Source: Gymnorhina tibicen (Eukaryota; Chordata; Aves; Passeriformes; Artamidae). Taken from it: a stretch of 64,000 nt of DNA. The stretch spans positions 1,240,001 through 1,304,000 of the forward strand of contig VXAZ01006807.1 of NCBI GenBank assembly GCA_013399875.1. The letters are read 5' to 3'. Made by a program: the position numbers and the translations under genes. A model generated the notes under the pieces. The model was not told where the DNA came from and made no database searches. It was given only the letters and a program-made list of their open reading frames with translations. This document shows positions 1 through 12,460 of the stretch, one piece after another; within the stretch, counting starts at the first letter, position 1, and each line of letters starts with the position of its first letter.

Positions 1-329
1 TCATTTTCTAATCCTACCTACTGCAAGATCCCATAATAACAGATAAAAACAAAGAAGAGATTTATTTGCATTTTCTAAATGTCTAATTTATTTTTGCCTT
101 ATTTATGTAATGGTATGAAACAGATCTTTTCCAAACTCTTTACACTTTTTTTTCTTTTCTTTTTCAAGACAGTGGTTATTGGATTGATTACATTATTCTG
201 CAGAGTATGTTGACAGAATAAGGGACTTTACTATTTCTTTAAAGAAAATAATGACTTCAGGTTTTATTTGATATATAATTCCATCCCTGTTTTTATAATT
301 TGTGGAGTGGCAGTAATCAGAGTCTTCTT
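1..329. other. AT-rich non-coding flank
   Basis: This stretch is AT-rich with short T and A runs. I see no gene, repeat family or structured element in it. Confidence 0.6.
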
Positions 330-1300
330 GACTTGGTTGCCATCCCAGCATAGAGCTGCTGGGACAGCCCTCATGAGGAATTGCTAAAATCCTCTTCCTC
401 TGCTCCTCGGAATGGATCTCCCAGGTAAGAACACGTTGTCACAATGTCCAAGATCAGAGCCCTCTCCACCAAGAGCCTATGGCTGCTCTGATGTGGCCTT
501 GAGGGCCCATTCCTGCAATACCTGGGCTCAGACACCCCTCCAGATGGGAGGCATGCACACCTAAGGGCAGCTCCTGGTACAGGCTGCGAACCCCAGAAAC
601 ACTCAGGGGAGGTCAGCAACACCCGAAAGCAGACAGGAAACATCCACGCTGAGGAGGGCAGAGCAGGGCACCAGCAGACAGGTGAAGACTGTCCCCTCCC
701 CTTGAACCAGCACTAACGGGAACAGGGGCTGTGTTTCCACAGTACATAAACTCCATTCCTCACTGGAGTTCATCATCCTGCTGGACAGCTTTCTAAGTGG
801 CATTGGCAGGGTTTTAAATGAGCAGGGTTCCAATGAACTCCTTGTCCACAGCCACTGGCTCTGACCCAGCTATCCATGCCTGTGTCCTCAGGGATGCTGG
901 CAAGGAGTCACACAGCAGGACAGGAGCTCTGGCATTGCACGGCAGGGGCTCCAGCATCACAGGCAGCTGAAGCTCCTTCCCATCGCTTGCCAGCTTGCTC
1001 AGCCATCTCCACCACCCTGGCTGTGGCCAGGTCAAACTTCTCCAAAATCCCCTCACTGCTGCCTGATGGCACCAGCTGGAACCTCCTCTAATGGCCAGGC
1101 CCTGCCCTTGATGCACATTAGGGCTCCCAAGAGAGGATTTTTAGCCGAGTTGACCTCTGTGAACACCAGCTGCAGATGTTCTGACAGGAAGGCAATGTCA
1201 GTGTGCTGCTGGACTAGGGCTCACACCAGCAGCTGGGTTTACAGATTCTGGAGCTCCAAAGGACAGAGCAGAGAACAGGAGACATCCAAAGTATTTTCAT
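330..1300 (-). pseudogene. Decayed coding-like segment, unidentified
   Basis: This ~1 kb segment is richer in GC than its flanks. Read on the minus strand, it gives protein-like stretches in different frames, interrupted by stops and apparent frameshifts. One stretch (about 1210-1060) contains a run such as TDIAFLSEHLQLVFTEVN. Another (about 1120-815) is open for 100 codons, and a third is open at 643-371. I could not match these to a family. No poly(A) tail or target-site duplication is visible, so a retrocopy is not shown. A decayed gene fragment, a retrocopy, or chance ORFs in GC-richer DNA are all possible. The ORF-like character is seen; pseudogene status is inference. Confidence 0.2.
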
Positions 1301-4300
1301 AGGAACTGAGATAAATATTCTGTATTTATTCTACATTTTGCAGCATCTAGATGCAAACTAAGGAAAGTTCCCCTTCACGCAACCAAAATAAAAATAGGAT
1401 GGAGTGATAAAAAAACAAAGGCTAGCAGCTTCTACTTAAGGTTTTCACTATTTTAAACCCATATATGCACCTAAAACCAATAGGTGCATTTTTTTAAAGG
1501 CAGAGAATGTAAATATTAAAAATCTTGGGTTGCACCTATTTCTGGAAAATGTAATGCACAGCCCTCAGACTCCAGTTCAGTACTCCTATCGTGGGAGTGG
1601 GAGGACTGCGTTCACATGAGACATGAATTAGGGCCTAAAAATATGTCCTAGTAATAAAGGAGAAGCTAATTTTAACTTTCAGCATTGCCAATTTCAGAAC
1701 AGAGCTTCATTTAGAGGAAATCCATTTTGCGAGTGTGTGAACCTGCCCCCAAAAGCCCAAAAAATCAGCAGGTTAGACACAGGTCTTCCTTGCTGATAGG
1801 GCTGGGGGGACCAACAGGCCACTACACTGCCACCATTCCACCAGGGGACATTGAAGAACCATGGCTGTGTGACTTCCTAGAACTGCAGCTCTCACAGGTC
1901 CGTATGAGCACATCCAGCAGAACTGGCTGCTGCTTGGACCATCCTGATCCCAACACTCTAACAGCTCTCTAGCACACACCAGACTGAAGGCCCTGACTCG
2001 CACCTGGACAGACGCACACACGGTTCACAGTCTTCTCCATAAAACAGAGTTTTCTGGACATGGAAAGCACGTGCAGAAGGTGACACAGGCGAGGGTCTCA
2101 GGTACAAGTATCACATCAGCTCTCCCACCAGATGACAGGTTGTTGTATGTCTTGCATCTCCCCTAAGCCCTATCAACTCTTGAGCCATTGCATCTTCTAA
2201 AGAAACACTTGTTCCAAAATTTAGCCTCACCAAGTCACATTAGAGCCATCTGCTCCTTGCTGATACATTACTGTCCAAAGACACCAGCTGAGGGCAACAC
2301 CAGACTCCACCTGTGTGAGAAGAGAGCAATGCATCTGGGCAATGCAAAGTTGTAAGTGAATAAAGATCTGCAAGAGAGGAGATCTCTAAAAACAAAGGCA
2401 GTCAGAAGAGGAAGATGCTATTTCTCCTGAAAGGCCTCCTGGAATATTTAAAAGTAGTTCTTCATGAGGAAAGAAATGATTGCTAGAGACTATTTCAAAA
2501 TGCTTCATGGGCTCTGTTGGTCTCAGTCACACTTGCTCTGTGCTCTGTGGGAAACTGGCAGACTGGAGCCACAGCCCCAGAAAGGTGTTTCACATTGCTA
2601 ATTCCAGACGAAATGCAGCCTTTTTCCTGAACCTGGTGGGGGAGGGACGGCTGAAACCTGCCTCCTATCAGAGGACAGTTTTCCTCCAATTCGTCTCAAA
2701 CCAGGACACTTACTCATGTTTGAAATTACTTTTTAATCGAATACCTACAAAGATCACAGAGAGTTCTGAAATAAACAAAAAAATCAGTTAAAAAAGTTAC
2801 AGACATTAGCTGTTTTCTTTCCTCCTATATTTCCATAATGAAAATATTTGTAACTAGATTATATTACAGCATCATTCCAAAACCTGCACCAACACTATTG
2901 CAAAGTGTTTGGAGCTGTTGCAGATTTTGAAAGGCTTAGATTTCATGAATAACAGAAAAGCGTATTTGCAAGAAACCCCAGCAGCTGGGTGGCCCCATCT
3001 AATTGATATAAGAAATTATGTATGGAACAGCCTAAATACACCCCATGGCCCAGTTCAGGCCAAAGACAACACGGTCCTTTGGATGGATGTGACACGTGGC
3101 TATCAGCTGCAGCAGAAAGAAGCAAACTCAGTTCTGCATAAATTATGTGACACTTGGAGACAGTTCCTTCTGGAGGAAAAAAAACCCCAAACCTCTGTGT
3201 GATGCTACCTGGTGTTTGAGATTGTGACTAGGACAGTAGGAGGGATGAGCAAAGAAATTACTTTATTTGCTGCTCTTCTGCCTGTGCTGACAAACGTACA
3301 ATGTGTTGGGAAATTTCTCTTCCACTCTCTCTTCATGCTGTGAGTCAGTGAGGGGGAAGAGAACGCTTGCCATCTCAAGGTTTCCAACTGGAAATAGGTA
3401 ATGACAAACGGGTACTTGATCTTCCTTCAATCCCTCAAAATCTTAACCCCAACTATATAAAAAACATGCACAGCAAGTGCAGCAGGGAAAACTGCTCCCT
3501 GCAGAAGCTATGAGCAAAGAGGCTTCACATGGAAATCTTGACAAGGAGTCGACGGAAGCTCAGACCCGAACGTCTGAAGGAGGATGGTCCTTTCACTGTC
3601 ACCAGCAGCAGGTACAGATGCAGGTCCCTTAAATGTGATTTTCTGAAAACAACAGATCTTGGCATCTGACTACTGAATGAAAATGTTGGATTTGTTTACT
3701 TATTGTAAGTACACAAATATGTGTATGTTTCTATCCCACATCTTTTCAAAGAAAATTTTGAAAATACAAACTGATGAAAGCTCTGCAAAAAGAAACAATT
3801 CATCTATCATTGTCTTTTTCCACTCACAGTTTCTTTAAGCTGATTCTTGAAAAAAATGGATATCTGAGGTCCAAAATTCTGCAAAAAAGCACAAGTTGTG
3901 GACTCCTTGATTTCTGTACTTCCCCACAGCCTATCTGCATGGATTTATTTTCAGGCTAAGAGCCCAGAAGCCCAGATAATGCAGAATGTAACATTTCACT
4001 CTTAAACCCCCCAGTTATAATAGAACAAACAATAATCATGATGGGTACAAGATGCAAAGAGATTAAATACAAGGCAGATGTTCAATCTTGTCTTTTCAGC
4101 TGAGATTATAAATGGTCTGAGCCTAACAGAAAAATTCAGAGCCTGAAAGAGAAGGTTTGCTAATTAATCAGTTATAATGGTATAGGGGATTAGAGAGCAT
4201 GATTAAAACACATTGAAAACAAGAAAGACAAAGGAGGGTGGTGAAGGGAGTATGGAAGCAGCTCTGTCAACAGAGAAACATCTCTACACAAGCAGCTGAA

Positions 4301-7300
4301 AATGATGCAGTTCATAAAAAACCTGTGCTTAAGAATTAAAATCCAACCACAACAAAAAAAGACAATGTTATGAAATAGATGAATTCCTGGAAATTTGTTC
4401 CAATGTTTATTAAAAAAAAATACAGAGTTTTTAAAATAAAAATCTCCTTATGAAGCCTAGGACAGAACTTCCATTGAGTCCAGCCCTTTACAGGAATATC
4501 CATATACATTAATACAGGCGTTGCTGGAGCACATATTGGCACATTAATATGCATAGTCCTAGAGAGTCTGTGCTTAAGTATATAAATAGAAATTGAATAT
4601 AAACATATGCATTCATAGGTTTGAAGTTCCATTAGTAACAAAACAGCGTAGAGAAATTATTAGCATTTTTACATGATGACTTCTGCCTAAGTCAGATACT
4701 GAAGTGCTACTGATACTTACAAGGCATTCAACAGATGGGGAGTCCAGACTGATAACTTCTGTGCTAGGCAAGCATATTTTTAAATCTCCTTTAACAATAA
4801 ATTCTGATTCTGTGCTGTAGGGATGAACTACGAGGGATGTAAGGGTCTTCCCTGAGTGTGCAATTTTAACTTCCTAGTTTACTTTATGAAACTCTAATTT
4901 GGCAGTGATCCACTACTGAAGTGCCAGTTAGCATGACCCCAATCCTTGTAAAAATTATCACCAAGATCAATCTGTGCTGAAGACAATGGGACTGCCCATA
5001 TGAGAATGTCCCATGGGATGAAGGTCCCATAAGATGCAGGGCCCGGTGCCCCTCAATAAAATAGATTCCCATGTAATATGATAGGATAAGGCTCCTATAC
5101 TGTTCATCTTGATTCTGCTCTCAATCTCTCTCTTTTTTCTACAGGAAACCAGAAGGGGAATTGTGCTTTAGTTCATAAATTCTTAACAATGATGATGCAT
5201 GCATATTTGCTGTAATATTACCTACTCAACTGAAATTAATCTATAACCTTAGTGATGAAAGTGGACATTATACAAGTGAAGACAGAAGAATTTCTCTACT
5301 TTTCTAGTTTTGGAAAATGAATGCAATAAAGTGATATCCTGTTAGAAATACCTTTGCTTACCATTTATGCAATTTTAAACTATATTACTAAAGTAGCATT
5401 TATTTGTGTGGTTTATTGCTTGCCCTGAGAGACCTGCATTTGTTCAAATTTAGATTTAAAATTGTAAGAGCAAACTAATGTGAAAACATAATGAAATCAC
5501 CTTCAAATCTTCTTACGTTCTCACTTTTCATACAAAATTATTTTCATCACAAAAATAATCCCCCAAATTTGCCTTGAGATTATTCCATCAAATCCCATGC
5601 CCAACAAATCCTAAAACATGCTCCACCTGTTAGTGAAACTATCACAGTAATTGTCTGGGCTTTTATCTAATGAATATGCATTACAGCAGTCAAAACAAAT
5701 TCTATCTTAATCTATATTACTGGGGAAAGTTTCTGAAACAAGCTGTTGCAGGGAAATTTATATAATATGTTGTCAACATTCAGCAGAGACAAGCTGTCTG
5801 CTAGAAAGGGCAGATGGAAACAGTTTCCTATGTTTGGTCAGGGAGATGTATTTTTGCTACCCTTAAGCCACACTTTTGGCCAGAGCTGTGCTGAGAGCAT
5901 CACATCCCCTGGTGCCTTTAGCGTGCCTGCCCACCTGTACCACACCTCCCTGCAAAGCCTGAGCTGACCACGACTGAGAAGTCTCTTTTTGCCATGTGGG
6001 TTTCTGTGAGTCATCATCTCTTCCAGAATGTGCAAACTCATTGACACTTGTTGGAGCATGGGGAAATGACTGATGGAAGTTCAGCTGACTGCCTGCACAG
6101 GGGCTGTGTGTGATTGCACCTGCAGGCAGGTGTGTGCCTGACACCAGCAGCTGCAACAGTATCATATGGGGCCACCCAACAACAGGAAAGGTACTGGAAA
6201 GCAGAATTAACAAGATTTATAAAATTAACCAAGATTAACAAGCCACTCTTTTCAATCAACTGCCTGCCTATGACTCACACACTGCTTTTGCTATAATGGC
6301 CATTAAAAGAATAGTCTCAGCCTCTTACCTGGACTTTTTGCTGTCTCCCATTTCTGCCTAAACAGCACAGGAGAAATGTTTAGTCAGCTCAGGAACTGGT
6401 AGCAAGATCAGTTTAGATATGCTAAGAAAGAACAAGCCCTAAGAAATACATGCTGTAATTAAGTTCATTATAAATTTTTTGTATGTAGAAAATTTTTAGG
6501 AAGATAATAGTAACTTCTTATCCAGTTTCTGATTTCACAGAAAAACCTAAGCACCAGCACATTTGTATGCAGATCTTGTTACTTATTATTTACTGCTTTT
6601 CTGAGCAGCAATGGAATGACTGAAGAAGTGATTTTGCTGAACCAAGGCCATATGTTACCCCAAAGACCTCTGATGATATATTGGTCCTATCCTGGCACCA
6701 ATCTCATATATACTTTCCTTTTCATAATTCGTATGAATAACAACTGCTTCAGTAGGTGAGGATACAAACAAGGGAAGTAAGATAGTAAAAAGAAGCAGAG
6801 GAAAGAGATGGGTGTTTTGGTAAATAAGAAACAAATTCAAAAAATGCAAACGTGGATTTTCAGGGTTAAATACACTTTTCTTTTAGGAGTGATTTTTTGG
6901 AACCTTTGTGATTATCTTGATTGAGATGGCTTCTGTAGTGTTTACTTCATTCTCCTGCTAAAACAGCACTTTACAAGACCCAAAGCAGTGTAATTTGTTG
7001 CAGCGTGGTTTCAGTTAATTTCAGAGACAATTCTTTTGAGGCAAAATTAAGATAATAATGCATAAGGAATAGATTTTTTTTTTTAAGTTTTGGTTTTTTA
7101 TTTAATGTTACAAATTACTTGCTTGGATTCAGAAACGAGTGTTTGGTTCTTTTTTCATCTTAAGAATTGTCTGCCACATTTTAGTCAAAGAATTATTGTT
7201 AAAGACTAGAGTGAATTTAGAGTGGTTTTAGCTAAAGTGGAATAGTCTTTTGGTCTTCTGAGGAGCTTGTGAATAAACAAAATTGATGAACTACAGGCAA

Positions 7301-7789
7301 GGTACAAATGTAGGGACTGTTACTATGATTTTTAATGGAAATGAAAGTGATGAAATTTTGAAATTAGCATTTAATCCTTCTGAAATTAAGTGATTCATCT
7401 AAAAGGATAAATCTCATTAAAAAAAAAAGGAATCTGTAACAGTTTCAATGAATTTCATAAGCAAATTCTTGTAGCATCTGACAGAAGTAATGTGTATTAC
7501 AAAACCAGAGTTACTGCAGTTATTCTGCAGACTTGCCCACAGTGTGCTGCTTAATACCGAAGAGTTGCCTTTTAAATGTAAACTCTGCTACTCAGAAACC
7601 TCACCCCCAGCACATGTTGTAACAAGCCACTCTGGGAGAAATCGAAAGCCCTCCAGAAACTGCAAAGCAAACGTGATTTAGCGTGATTCTGATTCAAAGA
7701 CGAATCAGATCCCACGCCTTTGTTTACACACAAAATAGGTAAGTAAATACAAAGCCCTCTTCTTTCCAACACCACCAGGCGGAACTGCT
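1301..7789. other. Non-coding, intron-like or intergenic
   Basis: The sequence is AT-rich, with only short ORFs in all frames and no recognisable domain. The longest unexplained ORFs (plus strand 2480-2791 and 2909-3202, about 100 codons each) match nothing I know and lack supporting context. A small inverted repeat lies at 1465-1489 (9-bp arms, 7-base loop). I see no interspersed repeat that I can name. Confidence 0.55.
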
Positions 7790-8020
7790 TTGCCATGCCC
7801 TGCACAGGCTGCCTTGCAGGCGGGGATTACACCTGCTCCTGCTGCCAGCGCGGATGCCGGCGTGCAGCCTGGCGCAGAGCTCACCTTGGAAGGAGCAGCG
7901 CGCAGGGACCCGCCACGGCGCGCGGGGACTTCGCGGTGATGAACTCGGGCACCGCGATCCAACTGCGGCTGGGACACGGCTACAGCGCGGCTTGGTACCA
8001 ACCGGAGCCAGGCTCGTTGG
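7790..8020. promoter_or_regulatory. Small CpG-rich cluster
   Basis: About 230 bp are strongly enriched in CpG and GC, with many GCGC and CGCGG motifs, inside AT-rich DNA. It could be a minor CpG island (promoter or enhancer) or a GC-rich exon. On the minus strand a splice-donor-like AAG|GTGAGC lies at about 7885, after some 95 bases without a stop in one frame. ORFs run through it on both strands, as GC-rich DNA tends to give, and none has recognisable homology. The CpG enrichment is directly visible; the role is inference. Confidence 0.4.
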
Positions 8021-9119
8021 GCACTTGAAACTGGAGAGACAGACTCCTGAATTCCTACCTCTCACTAATTAATTCTGCAACAGATTAACCGCTCTAACTC
8101 AATTTTCTTCTCGTAAACTGGGCGAATGTGGCCTGTCTGTCTATGAGAGTTAGTAACAACTTTTCATAAGTAGTTTGAGCATGTACCTAGCATGATTACA
8201 CTGATGCATTTTTATTAACTCTGGGAGTGCTGTCTGGGATGAGTTGGAATTATTTGAAGAGAAGGATGATCTTACCATTGTCAGGGAAAAATAGTCTAAT
8301 GTGCCTTACATCATAAAATCAGGAGTTCACTGTTAGCCTTTAGGAAAATCTGACAAAACATCTTTGTTTATAGCTTCTTAACACATTTAAGCAGAATGTA
8401 TCACTTTCTTAAAAATGTGCCTGGGTTAACCAATCTATAAAGCACTGTTCTGTTAAACTACTTCTGTTACAAACCAGACTTCTAACTGCAAAAGACTATT
8501 TCATTTCTGACTACTCAAAACCAGTGTATATATTTTTACATCCCCAGGTTTTTTTGACACCTAATTACCATCTTCTGGTAACTGGTCCTGTTTGTAACTT
8601 ACTGCCTGTTTTTACCTTGCAGTTCACCCCTTACGCTGTAACAAGAAAATATTTCAAAATTTTTTTTTTTTTAGCAAAATGAATGCAGAGATAAAGTCTC
8701 TTTTTAAAAGAATATAAGAGGGTTCAAGTTAATCTAGAAAGACTAGCTTTTGACTTGTTCTGGCAGAACTGAAATGCTTCACATTTATCCTTGAACACTC
8801 TTGTATATTCCCTATTCTTCCCGTGTAGGAAACTTACAGGATTTGCACAGTGAAACATTTTTATTAAAAAAAAAAACAAACAAAAAGGCACCAAAAAAGC
8901 ACAGCATCAAATGTCTTGTGTTTATGGATTCAGTTGAAGGCACAAGAAGTGTTCTTTGTGGGCACAGCACCAATTCTGTTACACAGCTGTAAAAACTGAT
9001 CATCATAAGCATGAATTGCAAGCAAGTCAAGTATCTTGATTTTAGAAACAACAGACTTTACAAGAGACACGCATCAGATGCTTTAGCATAAATAAATGAT
9101 AAACACGGGTCAATCAATA
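8021..9119. other. AT-rich non-coding
   Basis: There are homopolymer runs, including a T run at about 8660-8672 and an A run at about 8867-8877. I see no gene or named repeat. Confidence 0.5.
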
Positions 9120-9390
9120 ATCTTTGAAGCAGTTGCAAGTGGAAGAAACCTGCTGTCAGTGATATTAAACAACGTTCCCTTTTTCTTTTAAACTCCTAAA
9201 TCCACAAGCAGCAAGAGCTGAGCTGCAATTTAATTACTGTCTGCGCTGCTCAACAATGAGGCAATGCCGATCACTGCAGCCTGCTTCCCAAAATCACCAT
9301 TTGTATGGACATGTAAAAAGCAACTCATGATTGACATGAAGAAGGGAAATTACAACCCGGAAATCAGCTAATGAAAGTTAATTTTGAGTA
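9120..9390. promoter_or_regulatory. Candidate conserved non-coding element
   Basis: This block mixes homeodomain-type (TAATTA at 9231-9236) and SOX-type (AACAATG at 9252-9258) sites with retained CpGs. It lacks repeats and ORFs, a texture typical of vertebrate developmental enhancers. The motifs are seen. Conservation and enhancer activity are inferred and untested. Confidence 0.25.
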
Positions 9391-11247
9391 AATTTTGTTC
9401 AAGAAGCCACAGGCATTTTTTCTCGTGGTTTGCAGCAGGGCTGCTGGCATGGATGTAATATGGAGCATGAGCTCAAAGTTGGCTTCTGCTCAGTCAGTCC
9501 TTTTGTAGGATTCAGCTGGAGAAAGATAAGCACACAAAGAAACTTAAGACCAATCCACTTTTTTGGTAAACATTTGGGGTTTCCTGACATGAGAATTATA
9601 GGCTCCTGCATAAGCATCTGTCTTCACCATGCTGAATTACTTAGCTACTCAAAAAACATACCTACACAAATGGAACATAGAAATGTACTAAAAAAGTCTG
9701 GCTTATAAGAAGTGTTCTTCATTTCTTTCTATTTCTCACTCTAAAAGAAGAAAATCATAATCCTTGTGCAGTTGTTCCTTTGTGATTTGTCTGTAAGATG
9801 ACTGTTATTGCATACAGAAAGAACACACACAAATACTATGAGAATTTTTATACATATATTTTTACAACTACAAATTCATACAGTCTGGATGGATGAATGT
9901 GAATAAATACAAATTATGTAAGTGTATTTTATTTTTACATCACTAAACAAAATAGCTCAACAGAATATAAAATTCCTTCATATAATTTGAACTCTACAGG
10001 CTTTAAGACCCTTTGTCTAATATAACTTGGAGTTTACTACAGTCATTCACTCCATACAGCTAGACAACTATATTTCACACAAAAATGTATATATGTACCT
10101 ATATATTAAGGCACAGACATAAATGTATGTAGCAACACAGTTCTGCCACCCTGACTGATACTGAGAAGTTTCAGTTTCAATTTTACTCTGAGTAGGGGCA
10201 GCAGAGTTAGGCCTTATACAAAGGTAACACATTATTACAGTTGGCTTGAAAGCCATCATTTTACATTTGTTAAATCCCACTATTTAAGGAATAAACAACC
10301 ATTTCACAGTCTCCGAGAAGTGGCAAGAAGCAAGCAATTGCATAAAATGAGTTGTGTGTAAATCTCTTAGAAGATGGAGATAAAATATCTGTCAAATTCT
10401 ACTTATTTCTTCCCACACTTCCCAGCAGCTTTGACTCTTCACGCTGATGTTTCATTAGCATTTAGAGAAAGGTGATTCTGTTAATAATTCTGAGCACCAT
10501 TTCTCTTGCAAGGAACAAAAAAAGGGGAAAAAGAAGTCACACTTTAGCATGAAGTATTTTGCTGAGATCTACTTATTGCTCATTCCTCATTCCAGAACCG
10601 CACGAAAAATGCCACCAGCACGGAGTGCATGTTTTAGAAACGGCACTCACAAGTGGCACAACTCCAAAATCAGACACAGGAGTTGGTTTAGCATTGAGAC
10701 CAAACCCAAACCAAGAAGAAACTCTTTCACAAACACAGATTAGTTTGCAGAGGTAATCCCCTATGACACAATGAGACTACCTGATGACGATGAACTGGCA
10801 GTCACACCAGTACCTATGGGGTTTTTCTGCTGAACAAATCATCATGTGCTTGTAAAATTTGTTTTCATCCACTTTTATTCCATCCTTTTGTTTCTTTTTT
10901 TCAAGAGGATAAGAAATGGATGGGGTGAATTAATTTTTATTGTAATCATCCTAACCTCACTACAGCATCAAAGTAAGAGACTAGTAATCTGTCTCAATTT
11001 TGGTCTATTTTTATAAATACCATGAAGGGTGTTGAGTGGGAACAGAGAGGAAGACGACTCAAAAAGCTGTCAGGAATATTCCAAGGAAATGTGCCTGCTT
11101 TCCTGTCAGCTGTGTTGCTGGTTTTGGGAGGCACAGGGCAGAGGGACGCGCATCGCCATGGCCGCGAAGCCGAGCAGAAAGGCACCTCCCAAACCGCTGC
11201 CACACCACGGCTTCAGCTGGGGAAAGGGGAGAGTGCAAAAAGCCTCA
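9391..11247. other. Non-coding, nothing recognised
   Basis: This is AT-rich sequence. A GC-richer patch at about 11030-11240 gives overlapping short ORFs on both strands. None looks like a known protein, so I treat them as chance. Confidence 0.5.
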
Positions 11248-11277
11248 CAGTTTAATCGCACAGGAGCGATTAAACTG
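11248..11277. repeat. Perfect inverted repeat, 12-bp arms
   Basis: The arm CAGTTTAATCGC at 11248-11259 is followed by a 6-base spacer and its exact reverse complement at 11266-11277. It could form a short hairpin or cruciform, or be a dyad protein-binding site. The arms are too short for a typical microRNA precursor, and no T-run terminator follows. Confidence 0.8.
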
Positions 11278-12049
11278 CCTACAAAACACCTTTCCACCTA
11301 ATCCAAGCAAGTCAGCAGTCAGATAATTTCCTGCAAAAGAGGATTCATATCTCATATTAAAAAAAATGAAATCCTTCTTAAGGTATCCTACCTAAAGCCA
11401 AAGCCTACAGTCACGGAAGTGAGCATCAAACTTAGTAGTGCAAGTCTCAGCTGAGCTAATCAAATACCTCAAACTCCCTACAAATAAGTTTTGTTTTTCC
11501 ATATCTTAAATGAAAAAATTTCCCAGGCCAGCTACATACAGTCTCAACAGAAAAAGTCCTTCCACTCCTATTAAACATGCTGAAATGTTCCTTCTGTAAA
11601 GGCCTCTTAGTAAATAAAAAAAATCAGGAATAAATTAGAGTAGAGTTGCCTGTTTACCTTCTTTATAATACTTTCTTCTTTAATGTGATTTTACTGTATC
11701 TTTTCTTATGTTTATCTCCAAAGTAAACAATATAAATCTTATCAATTTTCTTCTACTGAAATTTTACACATCTCTAATCCCTTTTGCCATATGTCTCTGA
11801 ATCCTCACTATTTCTAGTACACATTTGGGAGCTACAACAGCCAGAACGAAAGAGAATATACTCAGTGAAAATACACCTTTCATTCATTAATGTCACGGTA
11901 GTATCTTCAATATTAGCCGTCCTGCTCTTTACGCACTCTGCCCTGCTCCGTGCTTCCCTTGTTATCACGCTTTGCTTAGCAGAGATTTTCATTAAACCAG
12001 CCATGGCGATGTCCAGTCCTTAGTCCAGAGTGTGTATTGTTAATTCAGG

Positions 12050-12460
12050 GCCCAAAAATACATCCTCATATTTCAAATCTGCTATAAGAAGCAAGAAATT
12101 CGAGACTGACTGAGCGACAATAACTCCATCCATTTAATGCTTTCTGTTAAAGCATTAAATTTGGCTATTTTATGACTCAGGGAGGGTTGCCTATTAGTAT
12201 GGGTTGACAAGCGGCTTCCGCCAGTTAACAAAGCAGTCTTTTTAATATGTTACATATCACAGTATGCTGTTAAAACTCCTCTGGGTTGGCTGCTTCGTTT
12301 CAAATTCATACAGCAGGGAACAAAGGTCAGCCACAGCAGAAAGGTAAGCACTTCGTTTTGCTATTGGAACTTACATAATTTGCAGGCAAAACAAGCTGTT
12401 TTACACAGCAAAAGTCAAGTTCATCACAGATGCCTTGAGAATGATCTATCTACTGATGCA
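12050..12460. promoter_or_regulatory. Candidate conserved non-coding block
   Basis: This block lacks ORFs and repeats. It contains a perfect hairpin (12132-12160), retained CpGs and a splice-donor-like AAAG|GTAAGC on the plus strand near 12341. It may be a regulatory element or an untranslated exon of a non-coding RNA. Neither is shown by the sequence alone. Confidence 0.2.
12132..12160. repeat. Perfect inverted repeat, 12-bp arms
   Basis: The arm ATTTAATGCTTT at 12132-12143, a 5-base loop (CTGTT), and the exact reverse complement at 12149-12160 form a perfect AT-rich dyad. It is about 0.9 kb from the similar-sized hairpin at 11248-11277, but the arm sequences are unrelated. Confidence 0.8.

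Noticed and set aside
2909..3202. 97-codon plus-strand ORF with fairly protein-like composition
   Set aside because: No recognisable family, no splice or promoter context, and the length is not unusual for 64 kb of six-frame sequence.
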